Assembly (NCBI RefSeq): GCF_016650635.1
Contig: NZ_JAEKFI010000003.1
Location: 1,398,501 to 1,462,500 of the forward strand
Length of the DNA: 64,000 nt
Source: Pseudomonas sp. TH43
Lineage (GTDB): Bacteria; Pseudomonadota; Gammaproteobacteria; Pseudomonadales; Pseudomonadaceae
Reading direction: 5' to 3'
Shown here: piece after piece, positions 8,016 through 16,260 of the stretch
Layout: every line of letters starts with the position of its first letter
Numbering within the stretch: position 1 is the stretch's first letter
The notes under the pieces: model-generated
The model's database searches: none
What the model was told of the DNA's origin: nothing
Seen by the model: the letters and a program-made list of their open reading frames with translations, nothing else
Program-made: the position numbers and the translations under genes

Positions 8016-9466
8016 GCACCTCGACGATTATTCCTACGGTCGCCGTAGAAGAAGATTTCCACACTCGGGCCCACAACGCTCTGGGTGATCAGCAGCTACG
8101 GAATAACTTCCGCACTGCCATGGATTCACTGATGACCAAGCGGGCAGCGTCGTTCAGCGATGCCCACGAAAGAGAACATTTGCGTGCCCTGGGCAACTCG
8201 GTCAGGGCCCGTGCGCTTTCCAGGTTGCCCGACCTGCTCGAGCAACTTGAACAGAACCTGACCCGCAACGGTGTGACAGTGCACTGGGCGGAAACGGTGG
8301 ACGAGGCCAATGGCATCGTCTTATCGATCATCCGCGCTCACGAGGCGCGGCAAGTGATCAAGGGCAAATCGATGGTCAGCGAAGAGATGGAGATGAACCA
8401 TTTCCTCGAGGCTCGGGACATTGAATGTCTTGAGTCCGACATGGGGGAATACATCGTCCAGCTCGACCACGAGAAGCCTTCACACATCATTATGCCGGCG
8501 ATCCACAAGAATGCCGGTCAGGTCGCGTCCTTGTTCCACGACAAACTTGGCGTGGAATACACCAAGGACGTTGACCAACTCATTCAAATCGGTCGCAAGG
8601 TTTTGCGGCAGAAATTCTTTGAAGCGGACATCGGCGTCTCCGGCGTCAACTTCGCCGTGGCCGAAACCGGCACGCTGCTGCTGGTGGAAAACGAAGGCAA
8701 CGGCCGCATGACCACCACCGTCCCGCCGGTGCACATTGCCGTCACCGGTATCGAAAAGGTTGTGGAAAACCTGCGTGACGTGGTGCCGTTATTGTCGCTG
8801 CTGACCCGTTCGGCGCTCGGTCAGCCGATCACTACCTACGTCAACATGATCTCCGGCCCGCGCAAGGAACACGAGCTCGACGGCCCGCAGGAAGTGCATC
8901 TGGTGCTGCTCGACAACGGCCGCAGCCAGGCGTTTGCCGACAGTGAATTGCGCCAGACCCTGAACTGCATCCGCTGCGGCGCGTGCATGAATCATTGCCC
9001 GGTGTATACCCGCGTCGGAGGCCACGCCTATGGCGAGGTGTATCCGGGGCCGATCGGCAAAATCATCACACCGCACATGGTCGGCCTGGCGAAAGTCCCC
9101 GACCATCCGAGTGCCTCGTCATTGTGCGGCGCCTGCGGTGAAGTGTGCCCGGTAAAAATTCCTATACCGGCCATCCTGCGACGCCTGCGCGAAGAAAACG
9201 TCAAAGCACCGGACAGCCCCCATCAAGTGATGCGCGGCCAGGGCAGCAAATATTCGCGCAAGGAACGTTTGATCTGGAACGCCTGGGCGACACTCAACAG
9301 CTCACCGACGCTGTATCGATTGTTCGGCTTCTTCGCTACACGCTTGCGTGCCTTGACCCCGAGCAAAATCGGTCCTTGGACGCAAAACCACAGCGCGCCG
9401 AAACCCGCCGCCCGCTCACTGCACGACATGGCCCGCGAGCATCTGGCCAAACAGGGAGATCGCTGA
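8012..9466 (+). CDS. lldF: Lactate utilisation iron-sulfur protein LldF/LutB
   Basis: This 484-aa protein has an N-terminal LUD domain (about residues 70-300) and a C-terminal ferredoxin-like region. The ferredoxin region has two 4Fe-4S motifs: CIRCGACMNHCP near residue 318 and LCGACGEVCPVKIP near residue 371. It carries electrons in the LutABC/LldEFG L-lactate oxidation complex. GGAGG precedes ATG 8012, which overlaps the lldE stop by 4 bp. The last codon overlaps lldG by one base, so translation is probably coupled throughout. Confidence 0.95.
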   Translation: MSTSTIIPTVAVEEDFHTRAHNALGDQQLRNNFRTAMDSLMTKRAASFSDAHEREHLRALGNSVRARALSRLPDLLEQLEQNLTRNGVTVHWAETVDEANGIVLSIIRAHEARQVIKGKSMVSEEMEMNHFLEARDIECLESDMGEYIVQLDHEKPSHIIMPAIHKNAGQVASLFHDKLGVEYTKDVDQLIQIGRKVLRQKFFEADIGVSGVNFAVAETGTLLLVENEGNGRMTTTVPPVHIAVTGIEKVVENLRDVVPLLSLLTRSALGQPITTYVNMISGPRKEHELDGPQEVHLVLLDNGRSQAFADSELRQTLNCIRCGACMNHCPVYTRVGGHAYGEVYPGPIGKIITPHMVGLAKVPDHPSASSLCGACGEVCPVKIPIPAILRRLREENVKAPDSPHQVMRGQGSKYSRKERLIWNAWATLNSSPTLYRLFGFFATRLRALTPSKIGPWTQNHSAPKPAARSLHDMAREHLAKQGDR

Positions 9467-10137
9467 TGAGTGCCAAGCAAAATATCCTCGGCAAACTGCG
9501 CAAAAGTCTGACGGGCGCCACACCGATCGCTGACAACTTCGATGTCGATCTGGTGACCCAGCCTTACACCTACAGCGCCGAACAACGCATCCCGCAATTG
9601 CGCAAACTGATGGAAGCGGTGCACACCGAAATCCATATGACCTCGGGTACTGAGTGGCCGGCGCTGCTTGTCCAATTGCTGCACGACCGTCAGTTGCCAA
9701 GCCTGCTGATCGCACCCACTACGCCACATGGTGAAAAAATCACTCAGCACTGGGCGAACAATCCTGATCTGCCGACGCTGAAATCCTACGACCGCCCGAT
9801 GGAAGAATGGAAAGCCGAGTTGTTCGACGACACCCCGGCCAGCCTCACCGGCACGCTTGGCGCCATCGCCGCCACCGGCAGCCTGATTCTCTGGCCAACA
9901 CGCGAAGAACCGCGCTTGATGAGCCTGGTGCCGCCGGTGCATTTCGCCCTGCTCAAGGCCAGCGAAATACGCGACAACTTTTATCAGGTGCAACAGGAAT
10001 TCAACTGGGCTCAGGGCATGCCGACCAACGCGTTGCTGGTGTCCGGCCCGTCGAAAACTGCTGACATTGAACAAGTGCTGGCTTACGGCGCACACGGCCC
10101 GAAAGATCTCGTGGTCTTGATCCTGGAGGACCAATGA
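9466..10137 (+). CDS. lldG: Lactate utilisation protein LldG/LutC
   Basis: This 223-aa protein has a single LUD (DUF162) domain with the conserved TGTLGAIAATGSLIL and LVPPVHFALL segments. It is the third component of the LldEFG L-lactate oxidation system. I chose ATG 9466 after GGGAGA because it follows the lldF stop directly; a longer in-frame extension would lie wholly inside lldF. The 3' end overlaps the D-lactate dehydrogenase start by 4 bp (ATGA). Confidence 0.93.
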   Translation: MSAKQNILGKLRKSLTGATPIADNFDVDLVTQPYTYSAEQRIPQLRKLMEAVHTEIHMTSGTEWPALLVQLLHDRQLPSLLIAPTTPHGEKITQHWANNPDLPTLKSYDRPMEEWKAELFDDTPASLTGTLGAIAATGSLILWPTREEPRLMSLVPPVHFALLKASEIRDNFYQVQQEFNWAQGMPTNALLVSGPSKTADIEQVLAYGAHGPKDLVVLILEDQ

Positions 10138-12944
10138 CGCTTCCGGTTAATTTCCTGCGTGACGCGCAGCAACTGATTCCAGCGGATCGCCGCTTCGATG
10201 ATGCGCTGTCGACTCTGGCCTTCGGCACCGACGCCAGTTTTTATCGGCTGATCCCCAAACTGGTGATCCGCGTTGAATCGGAAGATGAAGTCGTGGCGCT
10301 GCTGAAACTGGCCCAGCGCGATCACGTTCCGGTGACCTTCCGCGCCGCCGGCACCAGTCTTTCCGGGCAGGCAATCAGCGATTCTGTGTTGATCGTGCTT
10401 GGGGATAACTGGAACGCTCGCGAAATCCGCGGCCAAGGCATGCAAATCCGTTTGCAACCGGGCGTGATCGGCGCACAGGCCAACGCATGGCTGGCGCCGT
10501 TCGGGCGCAAGATCGGCCCGGACCCGGCGTCGATCAACGCCTGCAAAATCGGCGGCATCGTCGCCAATAACGCCAGTGGCATGTGCTGCGGCACTGCGCA
10601 AAATACCTATCACACACTCGCCGGGATTCGCTTGGTACTGGCTGACGGCACGCGACTGGACACTGAAGACGCTGACAGTGTTGCGGCATTCCACGCAAGC
10701 CACGGCGAACTGCTCGAGCGCTTGGCGACATTGGGTCGCGAGACCCGCGCCAATGCCGAACTCGCTGCTCGAATCCGCCACAAATATCGTCTGAAAAATA
10801 CCACCGGCCTGTCGCTCAACGCCTTGGTGGATTTTGATGAGCCTGTGGATATCTTGAGCCACTTGCTGGTCGGTTCAGAAGGCACTCTCGGTTTCATCAG
10901 TGCAGTGACTTACGACACCGTCATCGATCACCCGAACAAGGCCTCGGCGCTGATCGTGTTCCCGGATGTGGAAACCTGCTGCAACGCGGTGACCGTGCTG
11001 AAAAGCCAACCGGTATCCGCGCTGGAGCTGCTTGATCGACGCAGCCTGCGTTCGGTACAGGACAAACCGGGCATGCCCGCTTTCGTACAACAGCTGTCGG
11101 ATAATTCCTGCGCGCTGCTGATCGAATCCCGCGCGGCTTCTTCCACTTTGCTGCAGGAGCAACTGGCGCAGATCATGGCGTCGCTCAGTGGATTCCCGGT
11201 TGAAAAACAGGTCGATTTCACCGAAGACCCAACCGAGAACGCCAAGCTCTGGGCAATCCGCAAGGACACCTTCCCCGCCGTCGGCGCGGTGCGCAAAACC
11301 GGCACCACGGTGATCATCGAAGATGTGACCTTCCCGGTCGAACAGTTGGCCATCGGGGTGAACCGCTTGATCGAGCTGTTCGACAAACACTCCTACGACG
11401 AAGCGATCCTTTTCGGACACGCGCTGGAAGGCAATCTGCACTTCGTCTTCACCCAAGGCTTCAACAGCCCGGAAGAAGTCGCACGCTATCAGGCGTTCAT
11501 GGACGACGTCGCGCAATTGGTAGCGGTGGAGTTCGGCGGTTCACTGAAAGCCGAACACGGCACCGGGCGCAACATGGCGCCGTTCGTGGAGCTGGAATGG
11601 GGCAGCGACGCCTACCAACTGATGTGGCAGCTCAAACGCCTGCTCGACCCGAACGGCATCCTCAATCCGGACGTAGTGCTCAGCGAAGATCCACAGATCC
11701 ATCTCAAGCACCTGAAACCGTTGCCAGCGGCCGACGAGATTGTCGACAAGTGCATCGAGTGCGGCTTCTGCGAACCGGTTTGCCCGTCGAAAGGGCTGAC
11801 CCTGAGTCCGCGTCAGCGCATCGTGATCTGGCGGGATATTCAGGCGAAAAAACGCGCTGGGGTCGACACCACTGAACTGGAAAAAGCTTACGAATACCAA
11901 GGCATCGAGACCTGCGCCGCAACAGGCTTGTGCGCGCAACGTTGCCCTGTAGGCATCAACACCGGCGAGCTGGTGAAAAAGCTTCGAGGCCGACACGCCA
12001 CGCATCAGAAAACCGCTGACTGGATTGAAGGAAACTTCGCCAAAACGCTGCAAGGTGCACGCTTCACCCTACACGTGGCCAACGGTGCGCGGATGATGCT
12101 CGGCGCGCCGCGTCTGGCGAAGCTTTCGGCAACGCTGACGCGCCTGTCCAAAGGCCAGGTGCCGCTGTGGACCAATGCGATGCCGCAACCGGAGAAGGCC
12201 ATTCGCTTCAGCCCGAGCGTGTCGGACGAGCGCCCCCGCGTGGTGTATCTGGCGGCTTGCGTATCGCGGGTTATGGGCCCGGCGGCGGGCGACAAAGAGC
12301 AGATGTCGTTGTACGACAAAACCCGTGGGCTGCTGGAAAAGGCAGGTTACCAAGTGGTGTTCCCGGACAATCAGGACAACCTCTGCTGCGGTCAGCCGTT
12401 CGCGTCCAAGGGGTATGCAGAGCAAGCGGAACACAAGCGTCAGGAACTGATCAGCGCTCTGCTCCACGCCAGTCGCGGCGGGCTCGATCCGATCTATTGC
12501 GACACCAGCCCATGCACGTTGCGGTTGGTGCAGGATGTCGGAGATGTTCGCCTGGATCTGTACGACCCGGTGCGATTCATTCGTACGCATCTTCTCGATC
12601 GACTGGACTTTACCCCGCAGGACGCACCGATTGCCGTGCATGTGACGTGCAGCACTCAGCATCTGGGCGAAGCTCAGGCGCTGATCGATCTGGCGCGCAA
12701 GTGCAGCAAAACCGTGGTGATCCCGGAAGGTATTCACTGCTGTGGATTTGCCGGTGACAAAGGTTTCACCACGCCGGAGCTGAACAGCCATTCACTGCGC
12801 ACACTCAAGGACGCGGTACAGCATTGCAGCGAGGGGATTTCCACCAGCCGCACTTGCGAAATCGGTCTGACGCAACATGGCGGGATCGACTATCACGGCC
12901 TGGTTTATCTGGTCGACCGGGTCACTCAAGTAAAGGCCCGCTGA
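10134..12944 (+). CDS. FAD- and Fe-S-containing D-lactate dehydrogenase (Dld-II type)
   Basis: This 936-aa multidomain flavoprotein starts with an FAD_binding_4 domain (about residues 35-215; RAAGTSLSGQAISD, GGIVANNASGMCCG) and then an FAD-oxidase C domain to about 520. Two 4Fe-4S motifs follow near 539 (CIECGFCEPVCP) and 592 (CAATGLCAQRCP). Two C-terminal CCG domains contain LCCGQPFASKGY near 749 and HCCGFAGDKGF near 868. Such enzymes oxidise D-lactate, and sometimes other 2-hydroxy acids, to the keto acid and pass electrons to quinone. Its place at the end of the lactate operon supports this substrate. Confidence 0.92.
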   Translation: MTLPVNFLRDAQQLIPADRRFDDALSTLAFGTDASFYRLIPKLVIRVESEDEVVALLKLAQRDHVPVTFRAAGTSLSGQAISDSVLIVLGDNWNAREIRGQGMQIRLQPGVIGAQANAWLAPFGRKIGPDPASINACKIGGIVANNASGMCCGTAQNTYHTLAGIRLVLADGTRLDTEDADSVAAFHASHGELLERLATLGRETRANAELAARIRHKYRLKNTTGLSLNALVDFDEPVDILSHLLVGSEGTLGFISAVTYDTVIDHPNKASALIVFPDVETCCNAVTVLKSQPVSALELLDRRSLRSVQDKPGMPAFVQQLSDNSCALLIESRAASSTLLQEQLAQIMASLSGFPVEKQVDFTEDPTENAKLWAIRKDTFPAVGAVRKTGTTVIIEDVTFPVEQLAIGVNRLIELFDKHSYDEAILFGHALEGNLHFVFTQGFNSPEEVARYQAFMDDVAQLVAVEFGGSLKAEHGTGRNMAPFVELEWGSDAYQLMWQLKRLLDPNGILNPDVVLSEDPQIHLKHLKPLPAADEIVDKCIECGFCEPVCPSKGLTLSPRQRIVIWRDIQAKKRAGVDTTELEKAYEYQGIETCAATGLCAQRCPVGINTGELVKKLRGRHATHQKTADWIEGNFAKTLQGARFTLHVANGARMMLGAPRLAKLSATLTRLSKGQVPLWTNAMPQPEKAIRFSPSVSDERPRVVYLAACVSRVMGPAAGDKEQMSLYDKTRGLLEKAGYQVVFPDNQDNLCCGQPFASKGYAEQAEHKRQELISALLHASRGGLDPIYCDTSPCTLRLVQDVGDVRLDLYDPVRFIRTHLLDRLDFTPQDAPIAVHVTCSTQHLGEAQALIDLARKCSKTVVIPEGIHCCGFAGDKGFTTPELNSHSLRTLKDAVQHCSEGISTSRTCEIGLTQHGGIDYHGLVYLVDRVTQVKAR

Positions 12945-12986
12945 AGAAAAGTAGAACCCTTGAGCAAGGCCGCAGTCCACAGAACA

Positions 12987-13017
12987 GGCCCCGAACACTC
13001 GGGGCCGTTCCTTCTTT
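12987..13017 (+). terminator. Terminator of the lactate operon
   Basis: An 8-bp GC-rich stem (12987-12994 with 12999-13006) with an ACAC loop is followed by a T-rich tail. It lies 42 bases after the dehydrogenase stop. Confidence 0.8.
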
Positions 13018-13074
13018 CGGTGACCGGCCCTCATGGTCAGCGAAGTGTGGATTCCTCAGTGCAAGGAGATACTC

Positions 13075-13356
13075 ATGAAGCGTTCTGTACTGTTAGGCCT
13101 GTTCGTCACTGCCTCGATGATGGCTTCCACTTCGTTTGCCGCTGACAAGCCAACCAGCCTCTGCGAAGCGAATTTGCAGACGATCAACAACGCCAAGGCG
13201 CAATACCAATCGTCGCCTGAACTGAATGCACGCGTCTCGGCCAGCGTGAGTAAAGCCCAGGCCCTCAAAGCTCAAGGCAAGATCGACGACTGCCTGGCGG
13301 AAACCCAGCAAACCATTCTGGAAATCCAGAAAACCACTGGTGACACCAAAAAATGA
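13075..13356 (+). CDS. Small secreted protein, paralogue 1 (unknown function)
   Basis: This 93-aa protein has a clear Sec signal peptide (residues 1-22, ending TSFA before ADKP), giving a mature helical protein of about 71 residues with two cysteines, C30 and C73. I do not recognise a functional family. The next secreted gene encodes a related protein with the same LC-x2-NLQTI motif, so this is a tandem duplication. AAGGAGATA precedes ATG 13075. The two cysteines could form a disulfide in the periplasm. Confidence 0.85.
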   Translation: MKRSVLLGLFVTASMMASTSFAADKPTSLCEANLQTINNAKAQYQSSPELNARVSASVSKAQALKAQGKIDDCLAETQQTILEIQKTTGDTKK

Positions 13357-13433
13357 TGCATGGGCTGACCAACCTTGGGTTCAGCGTCATCGGCCTGGGA
13401 TTTGGTGCGATGGCCTTTTCTTACCAAATGTAA
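13353..13433 (+). CDS. Possible 26-residue hydrophobic microprotein
   Basis: This frame starts MMHGLTNLGFSVIG and ends AMAFSYQM, and is almost entirely hydrophobic. Its ATG overlaps the stop of the preceding secreted-protein gene in an ATGA junction, which would allow coupled translation. There is no own ribosome-binding site beyond the coupling. It could be chance. Confidence 0.3.
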   Translation: MMHGLTNLGFSVIGLGFGAMAFSYQM

Positions 13434-13563
13434 AAAAAACCGAATTCCTGCGTGCCGTGGCGGTCGATTAAACAGGCACTACACTAACGTGGCCTGTCAT
13501 GACCTCGGCATCGCCGCCAGACCGTCCGGCAGCACCGAGCCCCCATCGTTCAAGGAGATACCC

Positions 13564-13839
13564 ATGAAGCATTCTGCAATTGCTGGATTGTTCATCGCTG
13601 GTGCACTTCTGGCGTCGCCGGTGTTTGCGGCAGACAAAGACCTGTGTGCCGGGAATCTTCAAACCATTAAAGACTTTGTGACCAGCCAGCCTTCCATTCC
13701 GGAAACCTCGATGAACAACGTCAAAGAGGCTCAGGAAAAAGCACAGTCGGCACAGGCTTCCGGGAACGACAAGGAATGCGTTGAAGTCACCAATGGCCTG
13801 ATCACAAAAATGCAGATCCGCAATCCAACACGCAACTGA
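13564..13839 (+). CDS. Small secreted protein, paralogue 2 (unknown function)
   Basis: This 91-aa protein has a signal peptide (residues 1-22, ending PVFA before ADKD) and two cysteines, C28 and C72. It shares with the upstream paralogue the start of the mature protein, the LC-x2-NLQTI motif, the 43-44-residue cysteine spacing, and the AAGGAGATA leader just before ATG. This points to gene duplication with later divergence. The function is unknown; a small periplasmic helical protein is all I can support. A hairpin follows. Confidence 0.85.
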   Translation: MKHSAIAGLFIAGALLASPVFAADKDLCAGNLQTIKDFVTSQPSIPETSMNNVKEAQEKAQSAQASGNDKECVEVTNGLITKMQIRNPTRN

Positions 13840-13846
13840 CACACCA

Positions 13847-13873
13847 GGAAGCCAACCTTCGGGTTGGCCTTCC
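13847..13873 (+). terminator. Hairpin after paralogue 2
   Basis: An 11-bp stem with one bulged C (13847-13857 with 13862-13873) is closed by a stable TTCG tetraloop. There is little T-run after it, so termination efficiency is uncertain. Confidence 0.55.
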
Positions 13874-13936
13874 ACCACGGTTTGACGTACACTGCGCAGG
13901 CTTGTTGCTCAAACAGATGTACTGAGCAATGAGTTC

Positions 13937-14333
13937 GGGGCCGTTTAGGATTCGACGCCGGTTGCGAAACTTTAGGTGCATGCCGACTTGGTAACAGAAG
14001 TCGTAAATCCACTGTTGCAACTACTTATAGTTGCCAATGACGAAAACTACGGCCAGGAATTCGCTCTCGCTGCGTAAGCAGCCTTAGCCCTGAGCTTCTG
14101 GTACCTTCGGGTCCAGCAATCACCAGGGGATGTCTGTAAACCCAAAGTGATTGTCATATAGAACAGAATCGCCGTGCAGTACGTTGTGGACGAATCGGCT
14201 AAAACTTACACAACTCGCCCAAAGCACCCTGCCCTTCGGGTCGCTGAGGGTTAACTTAATAGAAACGGCTACGCATGTAGTACCGACAGCGGAGTACTGG
14301 CGGACGGGGGTTCAAATCCCCCCGGCTCCACCA
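13937..14333 (+). ncRNA. ssrA: Transfer-messenger RNA (tmRNA)
   Basis: This is a 397-base gene. The 5' GGGGCCG (13937-13943) pairs with the 3' CGGCTCC before the encoded CCA (14331-14333). The tRNA-like 3' half has a GGGGGTTCAAATCCCCC T-arm (14306-14322), and the 5' half has the family GGATTCGACG segment. Inside is the short tag reading frame. tmRNA with SmpB releases stalled ribosomes and tags the products for proteolysis. A strong terminator follows 7 bases after the CCA. Confidence 0.98.
14033..14077 (+). other. tmRNA tag-peptide reading frame
   Basis: The resume codon GCC at 14033 begins the encoded tag ANDENYGQEFALAA, ending at TAA 14075-14077. The C-terminal ALAA is the usual protease recognition end. 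The tag is four residues longer than the E. coli one. Confidence 0.95.
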
Positions 14334-14340
14334 ACTCAAC

Positions 14341-14370
14341 AAAAAAAGACGTCCAAGGACGTCTTTTTTT
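14341..14370. terminator. Terminator of ssrA
   Basis: A perfect 14-bp stem (14341-14354 with 14357-14370), with seven A on the left and seven T on the right, is a strong intrinsic terminator on either strand. Confidence 0.92.
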
Positions 14371-14602
14371 GTACCTGAAATTCGGCAAAAAATGCCGGTT
14401 ACACCCTCTCGCCGTCAGGCGCCCAGCTCTGCTAACCGCTTCCGGCGGCCGACCCAATGAACATCACGCAAGCCAAAACCTCTGTGCCCAGGACGATGAT
14501 GCATAGCGCTGTCCAATGAATAAGCATCAGGCGAGGTGGGCGAGAATCGCCTACCTTGAAGACAGGCAATGGCTGTGGTGCCATCACTGGAGAGCAATGG
14601 AT

Positions 14603-15148
14603 ATGCGCAAGAAATCTCAGCCGTGGCTGGTTCCCCTCATCATACTGGTGGGCATTTTCTGGCTGTTCGGCGAGAAAACGCCTACAGCGACCAAGCCTGC
14701 TGCCGTCGTGACGCCCTCTCAGAATCTGATATCGACACCGGCTCCGCTCGTGAGTAATCCCGAGGCGCCGGCACCCCAGCCCGTTAGCGATCAATACGTA
14801 AACGCAGACAAGCTCAATCAACGCGACCGACCCGCTGGTAAAGTCGTCTCCAGCCTGAAACGGGGAACTCAGGTTCAAATATATGAACGGCAAAATGAAT
14901 GGGTTCGCGTAAGCGCTGACGGACAGCCCGCAAGGTGGTTGTCGTCCAGCAAGTTATGCACGGGGGCCACCTGTTTTACGGTCTCCAAAGCACCATCTGC
15001 ACCGCTCGCCTCCCCGCCCAAACAGTATCGGCAGGCATCACCCAGTTACGGTTCATCTTGTTCATGCTCGTCAGGAAACGTGTGTATCGGCCCGCGTGGT
15101 GGTCGGTATTGCATCACTTCTGGAGGTAACAAACGCTACGGCGTGTGA
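14603..15148 (+). CDS. Membrane-anchored SH3-like domain protein
   Basis: This 181-aa protein has an N-terminal membrane helix (about residues 6-22, PWLVPLIILVGIFWLF) followed by a Pro/Ala/Thr-rich linker. A bacterial SH3-like domain (about residues 67-120) contains YVNADKLNQRDRPAGKVV and GTQVQIYERQNEWVRV. The C-terminus is a short cysteine-rich segment, SCSCSSGNVCIGPRGGRYC. SH3-like domains often bind peptidoglycan or other cell-wall ligands. I preferred ATG 14603 for its spacing to GGAGAG; ATG 14597, two codons earlier, is also possible. The function is unknown. Confidence 0.75.
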   Translation: MRKKSQPWLVPLIILVGIFWLFGEKTPTATKPAAVVTPSQNLISTPAPLVSNPEAPAPQPVSDQYVNADKLNQRDRPAGKVVSSLKRGTQVQIYERQNEWVRVSADGQPARWLSSSKLCTGATCFTVSKAPSAPLASPPKQYRQASPSYGSSCSCSSGNVCIGPRGGRYCITSGGNKRYGV

Positions 15149-15248
15149 TCCAACAACCGAACTTTGTGATCCGTGGGAAAAGCTGCAAAGCCCATGCACC
15201 CAACTCTGGTGATCATTCTCCCCGCCACCATTTACCCGAAGGACGCTC

Positions 15249-16175
15249 ATGAACATCTGGCTCGGCGCCATACTGGCTGCCCTCGTTTCTCTTTCGGCCC
15301 ACGCAGCCACCGCCGACATTCCGCCGAGGATTCAGCAGGTCAATTACAAAAGCGGTTATGGCAGCGTGCAGTTCAAACAGTCGATCAAGGGCTATAAAAC
15401 CGCAGAGTACAAACTCAACGCCAAGGCCGGGCAGGTGCTGACGGTGGACTTCAAGCCCTCCAACACCTCCGCCTATTTCAATATCGCCGCCAGGGGTTCT
15501 GACTCCGCGCTGTTCAACGGCTCGGTCAAGGGCAATCACTTCATCGGCTCGTTGCCCGCCGACGGTGAGTACACGGTGCAGGTTTATCTCATGCGCAATG
15601 CTGCACGGCGTAATGAAGTCGCGAACTACGGGATCACCCTGATCCTCTCCAACGGCGACGCAGCGGATAACAACTCGCCATTCGAGCAGAACCTGGCGTT
15701 GCAGGGCATCAACTTTCACCTGAAAGAGGATCGGGTCGATGGCAAACCCACTTTGCGCATCGAGCCCAAGGGGTTGGAAATCGACAATTCGCTGCTGACC
15801 CAGCCACTCACGGGCAACATCGTCCGTGCCGAAGTTGCCGACCTCAACAATGACGGCTCACCCGAGATCTACATCGCTACGCGCGCGCCAGGTCGCGGTA
15901 TGCCGGGAGGGTTGGTCGCCTATTCGGCCAACAACAAAAAATCCCTCAGCGAAATCTATCTGCCCCCGGTCAGCGACAATCCGAAAACGGCCGAGGGGTA
16001 TCAGGGGGAGGACGCGTTTGCGGTAGTCGAGAACAGGCTGGTGCGACGCTTCCCGGTGTATGACAGCGCGGGTGCCAATGCGGGCCGGACGGGAAAGATG
16101 CGGCAGGTTCAGTACAAATTGATGGCTGGCGAGGCCGGGTGGATTTTGCGTGAGGACAAGGTCACGGAGTATTGA
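15249..16175 (+). CDS. Secreted protein, lysozyme-inhibitor-like (PliI/PliG-like)
   Basis: This 308-aa protein has a signal peptide (residues 1-19, ending SAHA). Its first half holds AGQVLTVDFKPSNTSAYFNI and VYLMRNAARRNE, a pattern I associate with bacterial inhibitors of i- or g-type lysozymes. The second half has an FG-GAP-like calcium loop, DLNNDGSPEIYIA. It would act in the periplasm or outside the cell against host or competitor lysozymes. The family call comes from remembered motifs and is not certain; otherwise it is a conserved secreted protein. Confidence 0.65.
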   Translation: MNIWLGAILAALVSLSAHAATADIPPRIQQVNYKSGYGSVQFKQSIKGYKTAEYKLNAKAGQVLTVDFKPSNTSAYFNIAARGSDSALFNGSVKGNHFIGSLPADGEYTVQVYLMRNAARRNEVANYGITLILSNGDAADNNSPFEQNLALQGINFHLKEDRVDGKPTLRIEPKGLEIDNSLLTQPLTGNIVRAEVADLNNDGSPEIYIATRAPGRGMPGGLVAYSANNKKSLSEIYLPPVSDNPKTAEGYQGEDAFAVVENRLVRRFPVYDSAGANAGRTGKMRQVQYKLMAGEAGWILREDKVTEY

Positions 16176-16260
16176 ACGGCAACCGCTCGTTGCAGACAGA
16201 CGGATAAACCGCAGAAGCGCTTCTACACTCACAGCGCCGCCCCCGTCAGAACGAGCCCCC

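Noticed and set aside
14151..14378. Open frame across the tmRNA 3' half
   Set aside because: It overlaps the structured RNA and its terminator and has no own start signal.
13937..14600. Genomic-island attachment at the 3' end of ssrA
   Set aside because: No integrase and no second copy of the tmRNA 3' end was seen downstream; only a terminator follows.
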